64,000 nucleotides of DNA from Klebsormidium nitens (Eukaryota; Streptophyta; Klebsormidiophyceae; Klebsormidiales; Klebsormidiaceae): the NCBI GenBank assembly GCA_000708835.1, contig DF237209.1, positions 1-64,000 of the forward strand. Reading direction: 5' to 3'. Positions 12,070-35,834 of the stretch are shown piece by piece; position 1 is the stretch's first letter; the number at the start of each line of letters is the position of its first letter. A program made the translations under genes and the position numbers. The notes under the pieces were generated by a model. That model was not told where the DNA came from. It was given only the letters and a program-made list of their open reading frames with translations, and made no database searches.

Positions 12070-12536
12070 CTGCAGAAACGCACGCCCAAATCAAACGAGG
12101 AAAAGATCTCGAGCTAAGTGGAAATTGCGGTTGCCGCGCTAAATCTACTAACTGCGAACCATCGGTTGTAAGGTGGTCTCGGAGGATGACGTTAAACTCG
12201 GTGCGTTTCGATGGCAGATGGCCTGGAACGGCAACTATCAGGTTTTTCATAGTAGCCTTGGAGCGCACTAAAATGTTCTTAACAGCTGACATCAGAAGGC
12301 CTGTTTGACCTTGTCATATCAAGGCGCGCAGGAAAAGAATCTGGATGACAAAGACCTCTATTCCGCTTTCGAAGAACTACAGCAGCCTGTGGTGCAGGCA
12401 CAACCCCTCGACTCTTCGAAGTTCTCAATTTCTGCCGTTCCGGGGCCTTTAGCGGGTTTTGAGGACTCGCCGGACGCCTCAATATATTAAAAAGTTCTGA
12501 CGAATCCGAACCCTGGGTGTTGAAGGATTAGGGGTT

Positions 12537-15500
12537 TCACGGAACGACCTGGACGGCCGCCCGCGCCCAACGCCAGAGCGCGAGCAGAGAACGGAGCCTC
12601 ACAGCGCTCGGGTGCACCGCGTTTGTCAGCAGCGCCACGAAAACGTTGCGCTCCGGGTCGATCCACAGGGACGTGCCTGCGGGGTGTGGAACGACTTTCA
12701 GATTTTTACGAGATCCCTTCTCTTTATCTGTCGCCATTGCCACGAACACTTCGGGATCCGGGTCGATTCACAGCGATGTGCCTGCGGGGTTTGGAACGAC
12801 TTTCGAGTTTTTATGCGATCTCTATTCTTATGTGGCTCCGTCTGTCGTCATGGCCACAAACACTTCGTGATCCGGGGTCGATCCACAGGGACGTGCCTGC
12901 ACGGGTGTCGCAATATATGGGCTTAGCGGTTGTCGCTATCTGAATCTGGAATAAGGGTGGTTTGCTTGGTTCTGGGTCGTTCTATCAGCAGTCCACAAAA
13001 GGGTTGCGGTCCGGGTCGATTCAACGGGACGTGCCTGCACGGGTGTCAGAGCGATGAAGACTTCAATTTACCACGGTGACCCCACCACTGCCCAACTATC
13101 TCAACATGGTTGATGTGTGGACTACAAATCATCAATCTTTTCATGGCTGGCTGAAGGAAAGCACAACATTTTTGTCTTACTGGCGCCGTCTGTCAGCAGC
13201 GCTGCAATGACGTCGTGCTCCGGATCGATTCGCAGAACGTGTCTGATCGGGTGCCGGAGAGTGTGACAGTTAGAAAATCCTCAAGTGATTTTGCGGGTCT
13301 GCCCCGACCGAAGCTTGCGATCCGCCCAGAATCACGGAACGTCACAGGGCTAGACGGGTTCGACGTGAGATAACGGCCGGTCCACGCCTCGCCTGAGTTC
13401 GACAGGTTCGGTCCGAAGCGAAGCTCACAAACTAGACGCAAGATGCATTTGCGCCATCGAAACTTTCAACATCAATATGCAGGATTTCCGGTGTGTTCGA
13501 GACAAGGCGGGAGACTTGGTGAGATTTGGCTCACCTGTAAATCCGGTATGCCCAAAGGCTCTTCGGCCCAGAAAGCTCCCCCCTGACGTGTAGTTGTCCA
13601 GGGCCCGCCGCGTCGTCGTGTCAAAGCTGCAAACAGGACGAGCACTCTCGGTCACATAACACAGTCTTGCGCATCTTGCACATCTTGAAAATGTGTGTCG
13701 ATACTGTGTTGCTTGTGTCAATGCTTCATTCCACTTCAATTGACCCGACCAGTTTAAGCGGAACGCGGCTGGAATTGCATTCCGCTTTCCAAGCCGTTTG
13801 AAATATGGCTCCTTCCTTCTTACAAATCCGAGAGAGAAGCAGATGAGGAGGAGCGACAAGGAGGCCAGAAGTAGGAGCACGGGCGCTTGCTTGACCTTAT
13901 GGTGACGATGTTTGGGCCCAGTCGCATTTCCGGGGATGCAAAATTCCCTCTTTTCAGACCCTTGGACACCATTCTAAGCCTGTCATCTACTCGCGCATGA
14001 CAAACAAACGAAAATGAACGGTTGAAAAAGTTGCAGACAGCCCTCCATACCAGTAAGTCGACAGTACGGACAAGGCAAAGCGCCTGTTTTCCAACACTTT
14101 GGCGGACATAAGGCGCCCGTCCACCTCACCCCAGTGCGAAGGGCCGCGGGCTGAGCTCCGTCGGCGGCTGCTGCCGTGTGAATAATCGCAGCGTGCTCTC
14201 CTCGAAGAAGCGCCGCCCGCTGGCCGGGTCTACGCCGCCCGCCAGCAGCATCCGGGCGTACTGCATGACGTCAGCACGGCGTCAGCGATCGACTCGGTGC
14301 ATGAAGTCAGCCGAGAAGCAGAGGTCTGGAGAAGGTCTAAGTTCCTGAGGAATCGAAGAACAGAGCGTATCCGGGCAAGCGTGATACGTTCAAAGTAGAA
14401 CACGCGGAATCTGTTCGGAAAAGCACTGGTGGCTTCGTTACTAAATGCTCGATTGATTTCTCCGAGGCCTGCACTGTGGAATTCCGAACGGGTATACCGC
14501 TGTCAAACCTATCTGTAGTGGCTTTCGAGAAGCCGTTTTGAGAGGCCGTGGAGCGAGGATATCTTCTTACGACCACCCATCTTTGCTGGACCACACAAGC
14601 TTCAACTCTTCCATCCGCCTAGAAACGACTTTCGAGAAGCCGTTTTGAGAGGCCGTGGAGCGAGGATATCTTCTTACGACCACCCATCTTTGCTGGACCA
14701 CACAAGCTTCAACTCTTCCCTCCGCCTAGAAACGACTTCACACTGGATTGGCGTTGGCATGAACGACCGTCAACCGAAAGTATGATGCTCCTAGCGGTAC
14801 TGAGCGAATCGTTTCCGTCAATTGATGTCAAAGGACTCACCCGAGCGATGTCTTTGGCGGTGGAAAATAGTCCCGCATGTCCAGCGACGCCGCCCAACAG
14901 GTACGCCGTAGGGTCGTGCACTGAAAGCACAGAGTTGTTTTTCAATTCACGATTCTTTAGAGTTCTGAGCCTTCCTAGAAAGCCAGTCAGATAATCGAGT
15001 TTCGTCAGCGGTTCTGTTTGTTAAACGGGTGACGCATTGTGCTTCAGTATGAGCAGACTTTTGAGTAAAGGTGGCTCAGCAACCAGCGTGGCCAACCGGC
15101 CCCTAATGAAAGACGCTGCGAGGGATTCGCTGGTGTCGTTCCTTCCAGCGACCAAATGATATTTTTCGAAGCAGTCGGGTCGCCGTCAACCTCACACCGG
15201 ACAAGTCTGCTGATAGAAGAAGTCGTCTATTGCCTTAATTGGCAACGCAAAACGCAAAACCGGTTCTTCCAGTGGTGCATACACCCCAGCTCGCTCCAAC
15301 GTTTACGTGGCGGTCAGTCTCACTGCAGCGGCGAAGCAATTTTCAAAACTCAGCGCGCTCACCTTCTCCCCAGAGCAGCCGCTTGCGGAACCCTTGGTCG
15401 ACCTCGGTTGGAATAACCCGAATGTCGAAGTCGGTTTCGCCCACTGGTCGGAAATGGGTGTCGTGCATGCCCAGCTACAGACGGGTTAACCTAGGGTTAG

Positions 15501-17935
15501 TAGCAGATAGTGGGGCACTCTATGCACCGCACCAATTTAGAGCGACCGGGTCAGACTTCTAGTTAAGCATCCGTTCATTTCGACTTGCGGTTTAACACCC
15601 GCCTTACTACGAATCATCGGGTGTTGAGAAAAGCAGAACAGGGCTTTGCCGCAGTGCTGAGGAAACCTTAAATGGCTCTGCTCCGCAACTGTGACCTGTT
15701 TGCACATTGTTGTACTTCGACAAGCGAGGACTTCCAAACAGATTCGGACTTTCTAGCATATACAACAACGCACGCTTGACTAGTGTGCACCTCAAAACAA
15801 ACCTCTCGCATGAAAAGCGACCAGTAAAATGGCTCCGACGACTAGGCCGCTAGAAGCGCACGGTGCTGATAACACTTCCATCTGTTCAGCGGCAGATCGC
15901 TGTGGATATGCGCATACAACCGCTGGTCCCTCACCGGTTGGTGCAGCTCCTTCTTAACGAAGGCCTCCAGCGGCTGCCCGGTGATCTCCTCGACGATCCA
16001 ACCGAGCACGATCATGGAGAGGTCGCTGTACTTGGTGGTGCCCGGGGGATACCAGCACTTGTCGGCCAGGATGAACTTCCGAATCTGCGGGGTACGTTTG
16101 AACGCTTCGATTGGCGCAACAACTTAACGGCATGCATGCTTGGCAAGAGATCGTTTTCGTGGGGTAAGTGAAGACGAGCGTCGAAGGAGAAGGGAGTGTT
16201 GTTTCGTAAAGGCAATTCTTACGAGGGTGGCATTGTACTGGTCCAATCACGACATCACCGTGGACCAGGGTTTGGAGCCGAGATATACCCTTTGACGGTT
16301 TCGATATAGAGTCAAGTCCACTCTTATCTGAACGAAGTCAGAACCCGTGTCGTTGTCTCAAAAGTGGCCAGTTAAGTGTCGCCAGTGGCTTTAGGACTTG
16401 TCATCAAGTCAGATTGACTTTCTTCGATACCGTGCTGATTGTATCAAGGCAGCAGGCCAGAGACGACAGACAGGGAGCCCACAACCCGTCCGAAAAGATT
16501 CCTGTCCGAAAAGATCCTGTCCGAAAAGCCGACGAGCCGGAGAGCAAGAGATTGATGCACAACAACATAAGGCCCGCAAGTTCCTTACTCGGGTAATCTG
16601 AGATGAAGCCCGCACAGAAGTATCTCAACAGACCCCCGAGTCCGCAGCCAAACCCACAGGTCCAAGTTCTGCGGCCAAATGAAGAAAGTTTGGAGCAGCA
16701 TCGTTCAAAGGCGAGTTCGTCCGGAGCATCATTTTTCTCGACAGCAGAGGACGACGAGCACACTACGCACCTGTTCTCGCGTCGTCAGGCCCATGTCGTA
16801 AAACGGGTAGAACTCGCGCAGGCCTGCCGTGTGCGTCAGCAGCTGACGCACAGTCACGTGGCCCTTCTTGTGCTGGCCGAAGGCGGGGAGGTAGCGCGCG
16901 GCCGGAGCGTCCAACTCTGTCAGAGAAAGCCACAGCTTTCAGAAAAGATTCGGACGTCTTCGTTTTACCAGCTGCAGTTATTGGGAGTATTTTTGGTGGT
17001 GGGAGGCCAGTTGTCAGAGTTGTTGGATCTATGATGATGCCGGGAGACGCTAAGACAAAGTTGGCCGGGCGGGCTAACAAGTAGTTCAGTCACTTACAAA
17101 TGCCGAACTGATCGATTCCTTGTAGGGGAATATTTCAGTCGGGGCGCCCAGCCTTTGAGGGAATATATCTGGTCTCGTGTTTATGGGCGAACAGAGAGAG
17201 GTGCGCCAGGCAATCTCGGGTGTTGAATTGTGCAAGAGCATGTCCCTGACGACAAAGGATCCCACTTCTGGTTCAGAATTGAGCAACCGTGGGCTAAGAG
17301 TTTGGAGTATGAGCAGGAGTTCCTTACCAATCAAATCACGCTCGTAGAGGATCATGATAGCGGGGACTGTCACCATAATCTGCATACGAAAGCAGGAATC
17401 GGCGAATGTCTGGGCCCACAATCTTCAGTCGTCTTAGATTCCACATGATACAGCCTCATCTTGTCAACCGTAGTTGAAATATCAAGCAAGCACCCAGAAA
17501 AGCAGCGGTTCCTGATCGAACGGGGGTTCACCTCACCTTTGTCAATGATGCAACATCCCACAGCGACTGCTCGGAGGCCTTCAGGTTCGACTCGCTGAAA
17601 AAGAAACGGCTTAAAATCAGTTGATGGCAGTACACTCAACATGTGCGCTTTGAGAGTCCTCTCTTTACAGTCCAAGGACAGCGGGGGAAGCATGACAGAA
17701 GTCAGTTCGTTTTGTCAAGACTCCTGCAGATTGTTGTTGTGATGCTTAATGTGAAACAGTTCCTATTCGTTTGCTTCTATCTCCGGAGCTTGTTGCACCT
17801 TCGAAGAGTGTGGAAGGCCACAGTCTTGAACTTGCTCGAACCAGACTGTTTCGATTTTCAAGTATCTCTTATTTGAATCACCAGATGATAAAGAAGGGGT
17901 GTATTTGGGGACTCACAATGTGTAGGTACCATAGC
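12537..17935 (-). CDS. Beta-lactamase class C-like serine hydrolase (5' end unresolved)
   Basis: Ten minus-strand exons join in perfect phase: 17935-17917, 17594-17537, 17379-17328, 16916-16771, 16084-15935, 15474-15363, 14920-14841, 14260-14130, 13626-13535 and 12676-12537. They give about 325 residues plus stop. The catalytic SxxK is in WDVASLTK (exon 17594-17537). The Tyr motif region is GTTKYSDLS, and the third motif is HTG in AFGHTGFTG, continuing over the last intron as TSLWIDPERNVFVALLTN. Also seen are YERDLIELDAPAARYLPAFG, RQLLTHTAGL and VHDPTAYLLGGVAGHAGLFS, all typical of the serine beta-lactamase/penicillin-binding-like fold. Eukaryotic members are esterases or peptidases; the substrate is unknown and resistance is not implied. 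The 19-nt exon is supported by the GYGTYTF junction. Exons encoding the N-terminus should lie at 17936-20132 but were not identified. Confidence 0.9.
12727..13256 (-). repeat. Four decayed copies of the serine-hydrolase terminal exon 5' edge
   Basis: Within the last intron of the serine hydrolase, four segments (about 12727-12806, 12841-12910, 12985-13049 and 13189-13256) repeat the start of the true last exon (12621-12676) with its acceptor and, in the first copy, flanking intron. On the minus strand they read as variants of TSLWIDPERNVFVALLT. Copy 1 has TGA for the Trp codon, copy 2 is frameshifted, copy 3 has several stops, and copy 4 keeps IDPEHDVIAALLTDGA but has lost the acceptor context. 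Confidence 0.85.
14522..14735. repeat. 107-bp tandem duplication
   Basis: Two adjacent 107-bp units (14522-14628 and 14629-14735) differ at one visible base (CCATCCG versus CCCTCCG). They lie in the serine-hydrolase intron between exons 14841-14920 and 14130-14260. The near identity indicates a recent duplication or an assembly-level repeat. Confidence 0.9.
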
Positions 17936-19880
17936 CTGCACGGGCAGAGGATTTCCCTAGATCAGTCACCCTTAACATACTGCTGCAAGCATTGTGGCCA
18001 CATGCAATATTCAAAGCGCCGATCTTTACAGTTTGCCTTTTCATGGTGCCTAATACTCAGGTCTTGAAATGTTTCACCTCAGAGACAGAGGAAGCACTAA
18101 GAACTTCAATTGGCGCACCCTACTCCATTATTCTCGTTGTGTGTTGATCAAGAGCAGAGAAGTTGGCAAAGCAAAAAGCTCTCAGGTATTCAGCTTGGAA
18201 CTCGCAGTCTATACAGAAACCTCTTTTTCCATAAAACTCTTTCTAAGACAATTGCAGGCTTTTGCTTGATTACGCATCTTTCATCCCCGTACAGAAGCAC
18301 GCCAAGCGACGGCAACATACAGATGTAATGGGTGATACAGGATGTTGGTCACGTTGGTAGGACGCTTTTCCAAACACAAGGCAGGAAAAGCTGCGGCAAG
18401 CATGACCAAGCATCACTGTCCGCTCCGCATACGGCCAGAGAGGGGATGGGAAGCCCCTTCTGGCCACCAAAGGAGCGGAAAGATCACACTCTTTTCACTT
18501 CTGTCAAGTTGTTTCCTTTTGTTCAATGTCATCTGACAAGCAAGTGCTCTTTCCGAAGTTGATAGGATTCTCTACTATTTGACCTGGCTTGACTGCTTCA
18601 AGGGATAAAGGCAACGCTTTCCCTTGCTAATCAAGCCCGAGTCTGAACAGATGGCCACTGCCACAACACAGCTTAGACAGGCAGAACACTTACTCCGTTG
18701 AAATATATTGCATTGGTTTGCATTCAGAATGTAAGAAGACAAGAGTGCTCCCGCACTCTGTTGATGGCCAGATGTTTTGGTTTGATCACAAGCGCATTCT
18801 TCTCTCAAACCCAGAACACAGTGCATCTAGTTTTTCTCGCGATCTAGTTTCTTAGGTTGCCAGTCCAAGGGCCAGGGCTCGCACCGTGAGAAAAGCACAT
18901 TTCTCCGCAGTCCCCATATGCAACAGCCGCTCCAGGGAACACACGCTCATTGATAGCCTGCAGCCAGACAAGAGTGTTTGACAGTGGGAAAAGCTTGGAC
19001 TCGTTGATTTACCCTTCGCTGTTGCAACTGCATTTGTCTGGTGGCCAGGATTGCCTGCTGATTGAATAGAATTTATATTCCAAGCAGCCAACAGCCGTTT
19101 GGGGGATTGTCATGTAAGTGCAGTGCTTGAATGGGATTATCTGTATCAGACAATCACTTGGAACTCAATAGTGATTCAAAGGATTATTTGAGAGTCAAGG
19201 CTTGGAAGGAGATTGGCTCCAACCAGGAAGGAAAGAGGGGAATGATGCAATCCAACCTCTGAGGCTTTGATGATCAAACATCACATGATCCTGAATGCTA
19301 GTGGTGCAAGTATCCTAGAAATCCAAGAGATTGAAGCTTTTGTGCAAGACAATCCTCTCCTTTTCCAACAATCATGCTTTGAAAGATGCTCAAGCTGGTA
19401 TTGAATGCAATTTCTAAGAGAAAAACCAGGTTGCTCAGAATCCTGCGGGACTACCAGTCAATTGTCTGAACAAGCCTTCAGCACTAGGAACTATCAAGAA
19501 GATCCTTGGGCGAGCTTCACCTTGTGCAGAATCTCTGAGATGCTTGGCACAGGGCCACCGTATTCCAGCGCCGCCATCTCCTACGGCTCACTACGCAGTA
19601 GAGATTCCTCAATTCTGCAGCTACCTGTTGCCAGATCGCGTCCACCCTTTGTTCAGATGAGCACCTGAAGCCAACATGAGGGCAACCCACATTGGGACAG
19701 AAATGGTGCAACTCTGCAACGTTCACTTTCTTTTCTTGGGCGCAGGTGAGCTTCTGAACAGAAGCTGGCTGCTGTTGGGTGCAAAACGCGGGATCATCCT
19801 GCGTTCTTGAGAGCTTTCAAACGAAGCCGCTAACGGTAACCCGTTTTCCTGCGGTATCTTATGATTGGCCCCTTCCAACA
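17936..19880. other. Region upstream of recognised serine-hydrolase exons
   Basis: This should contain the missing 5' exon(s) and promoter of the minus-strand serine hydrolase. ORFs at 18270-18470 and 18852-19091 (minus) were examined but do not resemble the expected N-terminus. No other gene is supported. Confidence 0.45.
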
Positions 19881-20061
19881 GGGTTATCGCTAACAGCTCT
19901 TTTTTTTTTTTTTGGAAAATACCGTCTTGCACGTGCGGCTCATCAGCTGGAACTCGCAGACTAGCGTACGCCTCTAGGGCAGACAAACGGTGGGAAAAGC
20001 CCACCTACAAACACAAATCAGGTGGTCAGTGTATCGATGCGGCGGGTTATCGCTAACAGCT
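19881..20061 (-). mobile_element. Short retroposon (SINE-like) with 19-bp target-site duplication
   Basis: The 19-mer GGGTTATCGCTAACAGCTC occurs exactly at 19881-19899 and again at 20043-20061. Between them lies a 143-bp insert that begins with 14 T residues (19900-19913). Read on the minus strand this is an element starting GCCGCATCGATACACTGACC and ending in a poly(A) tail. A perfect long duplication plus a terminal A-tract is the signature of target-primed retroposition. No clear tRNA A and B boxes were seen, so it may be a SINE of another origin or a retrocopy of a small RNA. It ends 71 bp upstream of the LRR gene start codon. Confidence 0.75.
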
Positions 20062-20132
20062 CGGTTACGTATCTTTTCAACTTTCATGGCAGCCAGAAAG
20101 TCTCGATTTCAATTTGAATTGCATTGCGAGCA

Positions 20133-22415
20133 ATGGCGGACAAGGGAGCTGTGAGACACGTTGGGAGCCTCCCAAGGGCTCTGCTGTTCAACATAGCCAG
20201 TCTGCTGGAGAGCCCTGACATTCAGGGTCACTCTGATCTGAAGAGCTTCATGCAAGTCTGCAAAGAATGGTGCCTGATTGGAAGAGAGGCTGCTAAGCAC
20301 CTGGTACTCAGGTGTCAGCACCGTGGGAACAACATTGAGGGGCTGAGCACGGCGCTGCACATTTTCCGCAATCCTGACAGGAAGCTCAACGTGGTCTTTT
20401 GTCGCCGCGTCAGCATGGACGAGGTTGCAAGGGTCGTGGCTTCCAGTGGTCTCAAACATCTGGAGCTCCGGTTCCCTCCAATGTACTCTCGAACTGCGCT
20501 ACCTCTCCCTGCAGCCTTTGCACAAATGAACGAGCTAGAAAGCTTTGTTCTTCATCCAAGCCAGGGGATACGTTTTCTGCCCTTTGAGGTGAAGTCGCTC
20601 CCTCCGGAGGTTGTCAGAAGCTGGGTCAATATTCGGACCGTCAGCATAAATGGTCTCGGCAGTGTGGACCTGTCCGGGATCGGGCGATGGGAACTGCTGG
20701 AAGAGCTGACCCTGAGGGATGCGAAGATTGAGGCTCTTCCCGAGGAGGTCGGCGCGTGGAGAAAGCTGCGAAAGCTGTGCCTCGCAGGATGCTCAAACTT
20801 GACCGCGTTGCCTGGAGCCGTCCAGAGTTGGGCCATGTTGACAGAAGTCGACTTCCAGGATTGCACCGCGCTCGCCGATCTTCCAGCTGGGGTGGCTGCT
20901 TGGTTAAACCTCTGCAAAGTCTCGTTTGAGAATTGTTACCGTCTGGCGGCCTTGCCCGAGGCAACGTCAGCATGGAGGTCTGTGGAGGTGGCGTCTTTCA
21001 AGGGTTGTTATCATCTGGTCAGTTTGTCTGCATTGGGAGGGTGGTGCGACCTAACAAGTCTCGACTTGGAAGGTGTCCCTTGTGGGGACCTTCCAAATGG
21101 AGCTCAAACGTGGCGGAGGCTTGCGGACCTAAGGGTTGACAATGTCCAAGAGACCTTGCCCGAATTTGTAGGAAATTGGGGGTGTCTGAGGCGCATTAAG
21201 CTGGCACTCTATGGTGCGGCTGCAACGCTGCCGGAGGCCATCGGGGGGTGGGAGAACCTAACGACTTTGACGTTGAGTGGGGAGCTAGAAACCTTGCCCG
21301 ATAGAGTGGCCGGCTGGACTCGGCTTCAAATGGTTGACCTCAGCGGTTGTAACACACTGAGATATCTTCCAGAGGAAGTTGAGAACTGGACCTCGCTTGA
21401 GAGGATCACGCTGCACGGTTCGGACAACCCTCGGTTGCTAAATAGCGGGGTTCGCGGGTGGACAAGCTTAAAGGCCCTCTCGTTTGGGGAGAACTCTTTG
21501 ACCTGGCACGATTGCAACCCCATACCAATCCACCTGTTCGATGGAAAGAGTCCGGACTTGCTTCCTCGAATTGAACTTCCATTTGAAGTTGGAGCGTGGG
21601 CAAGGCTAGAAACCCTTGTACTCGGACGAGTAATGTCCTTACCAGAGGCCGTGGAGGAGTGGAGAGCTTTACGAACCCTTTACATCCACGAGTACGAGAG
21701 TGAGCAGCTTCCCGAGGGCATTGGTTCGTGGTCAAAGCTCACGTCCCTTCAAATGGCGAGCTCCCACCTACAACGGTTTCCCAGCAGCGTCGGGGCTTGG
21801 GAGGCGCTCAAAACTCTGGATTTGCGCGGCTGTGCGCAGCTGACGGGTTTTCCTGTGGAAGCAAAAGGGTGGAGGTCTTTGAGAGTGCTTAAGCTAGCAG
21901 GCTGCATAGAGTTCTTGGCTTTGCCTGAGGGTGTCGGGAGTTGGGAGAACCTCGAGGAGCTTGACTTGGGCGAGTGTATGGAATCCATCACTAGTCATCA
22001 CGTGTTTGAGCTGTCTCTTGAGGCCTGTGCGATGGTGGCCTCTTTACCGCACGCAGTGAGTGCATGGAGGAAACTCCGCACCATCAATCTTGGGGGTTGT
22101 AGGCTCTTGCGCGAGTTACCAATAGGAGTTGGTAGTTGGCGACAGGTTAAGGATGTCGACTTGTCCGGCTGTGAGATGCTGATAAGCCTTCCTGAATGCG
22201 TAAAGGAGTGGCCCCTTCATGATTCCCGATTTCATATTGCTCTAGAAGGATGCCAGCCAGGTGTTCACAAGTCCGAGCACTTGGAGACCTATAGAGATAG
22301 AATGGCTGCAAGAGTGCCCTTGGACTCCCATCATCGACAAGAGGCCTTTCAAGGAGGTTCAATCACTGATGACTCAGACAGCGACTCGTCAATGGAATTT
22401 TCACTGTTCGATTAG
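20133..22415 (+). CDS. F-box-like leucine-rich repeat protein with Trp-containing repeats
   Basis: This is an intronless ORF of 760 residues from an ATG at 20133. The N-terminus (about residues 10-60, SLPRALLFNIASLLES then LKSFMQVCKEW) resembles a degenerate F-box. From about residue 165 onward there are some 20 leucine-rich repeats of the form LPxxVxxWxxLxxLxLxGC, like the plant disease-resistance or IRL subclass but with an almost invariant Trp in each unit (GAWRKL, QSWAML, AAWLNL, GGWENL). The C-terminus is acidic and Ser-rich (DDSDSDSSME). There is no kinase, TIR, NB-ARC or transmembrane segment. A substrate-recognition or scaffold role is inference. The upstream in-frame TTG is not used as a start. 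Confidence 0.85.
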   Translation: MADKGAVRHVGSLPRALLFNIASLLESPDIQGHSDLKSFMQVCKEWCLIGREAAKHLVLRCQHRGNNIEGLSTALHIFRNPDRKLNVVFCRRVSMDEVARVVASSGLKHLELRFPPMYSRTALPLPAAFAQMNELESFVLHPSQGIRFLPFEVKSLPPEVVRSWVNIRTVSINGLGSVDLSGIGRWELLEELTLRDAKIEALPEEVGAWRKLRKLCLAGCSNLTALPGAVQSWAMLTEVDFQDCTALADLPAGVAAWLNLCKVSFENCYRLAALPEATSAWRSVEVASFKGCYHLVSLSALGGWCDLTSLDLEGVPCGDLPNGAQTWRRLADLRVDNVQETLPEFVGNWGCLRRIKLALYGAAATLPEAIGGWENLTTLTLSGELETLPDRVAGWTRLQMVDLSGCNTLRYLPEEVENWTSLERITLHGSDNPRLLNSGVRGWTSLKALSFGENSLTWHDCNPIPIHLFDGKSPDLLPRIELPFEVGAWARLETLVLGRVMSLPEAVEEWRALRTLYIHEYESEQLPEGIGSWSKLTSLQMASSHLQRFPSSVGAWEALKTLDLRGCAQLTGFPVEAKGWRSLRVLKLAGCIEFLALPEGVGSWENLEELDLGECMESITSHHVFELSLEACAMVASLPHAVSAWRKLRTINLGGCRLLRELPIGVGSWRQVKDVDLSGCEMLISLPECVKEWPLHDSRFHIALEGCQPGVHKSEHLETYRDRMAARVPLDSHHRQEAFQGGSITDDSDSDSSMEFSLFD

Positions 22416-23585
22416 AGGTATAGGTATTAAGCTAGCCTAGAACAAGTGTTTGGATGCAACGTTGAACGATTGGATGCAACGCTTCCAATGATGAGGTGGT
22501 CATCGATTGTGATCCAAGTCACTGGGCCCGTTTTGTAGCAGCGATGTGGGCAAATCAGTTAAAACTCTGGCAATTGTTTAACTACCCGGCTAGCCTAGTG
22601 TACCCGGCATGGTGCAATCCACCGTCATGATGCAGCAACCGTCAACATGCATCATGATAAACTAGCCTTCGGCAACCAATAAGCTAGGCTTCGGTTGCCG
22701 AACTAAACTCATGCCATGGCACCCTCTTAGTTGCTTGCAGCATGCGCCCGCTTGTGCGCCCAGCCCGGCCATCATAAACATATCACATGATCGTTTCAAC
22801 CTAGCTTAGTAGGGCATGATCGAGTGAATTATATAGTATACATTCACTAAATCGTACATTCACTGCGTTGCATGCCCCCTGCGGCCGGCGCGCGCGTGAC
22901 GCGCCGCCCGGCTAAGTTTGGAATCCCAGCTAGTCACTATTGTCGAGTAGCTCTAGAACTTTTAGACGATTGCCAGATCGATCATGCTTGGCCAACTTTT
23001 AGTATTCACTATAAATCATGACATGACGTCTGTTATACGTTGCCATCACTACGGTATATGTGCGCGTCGACTCAAGTAATCTTATAGCTGGCCGGCATAT
23101 ATGATCTCCGCCGGACAATGATTTGTACCGGCGGCTCTCAGTCAAGTAGTCTAGCTATCCGTTTTCGATGATTAAGATTTCCACCTTAACGCTTATACGC
23201 CATGCCGGCCCAGAACCTGCGCAACCGCGGTGCCTTCATTACTCAACCCGGCCTAGGGATCATTGACACACTGAGTGACTCAGCTCGCTTCCGACTAACT
23301 GCAATTCGGATCCATGCGCAAATCATCTCTCGACAAGCGTTCTCTCTTTCTTATTGGAACCTTGGACGTGCAAGCGTGAGATGACATCCATTTCAGCATC
23401 AGGATCGATCGCCACCGGTATACCCGCCAAACTCACTCCCTTTTCAAGTTTTCGTTAAGCCGCATAGCAAAAATAAGCGCACACAAACACAGTCATGTGC
23501 TTCATACGCCCTCCAGTTATGAGAATCAATTATTCATGCCGAACTCGATATAGACACAAATAGCTACGCAACCGCCGATTTCGCT
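22416..23585. other. Intergenic, no recognised gene
   Basis: It contains a short hairpin-forming sequence around 22668-22702 (TTCGGCAACC and its complement), repeated TTGGATGCAACG near 22450-22480 and many ATGCAT-type words. No coding segment is supported. It separates the 3' ends of the convergent LRR and LETM1 genes. Confidence 0.55.

Positions 23586-35834
<12,249 letters not shown>

Noticed and set aside
18270-18470. N-terminal exon of the serine hydrolase (VARRG stretch)
   Set aside because: No donor in the required phase, and the following residues do not match the family N-terminus.
19914-19960. CTGATGAG in the retroposon (minus strand) as a hammerhead ribozyme core
   Set aside because: The required GAAA after stem II is absent (ATTTTCC follows instead), so the core cannot form.
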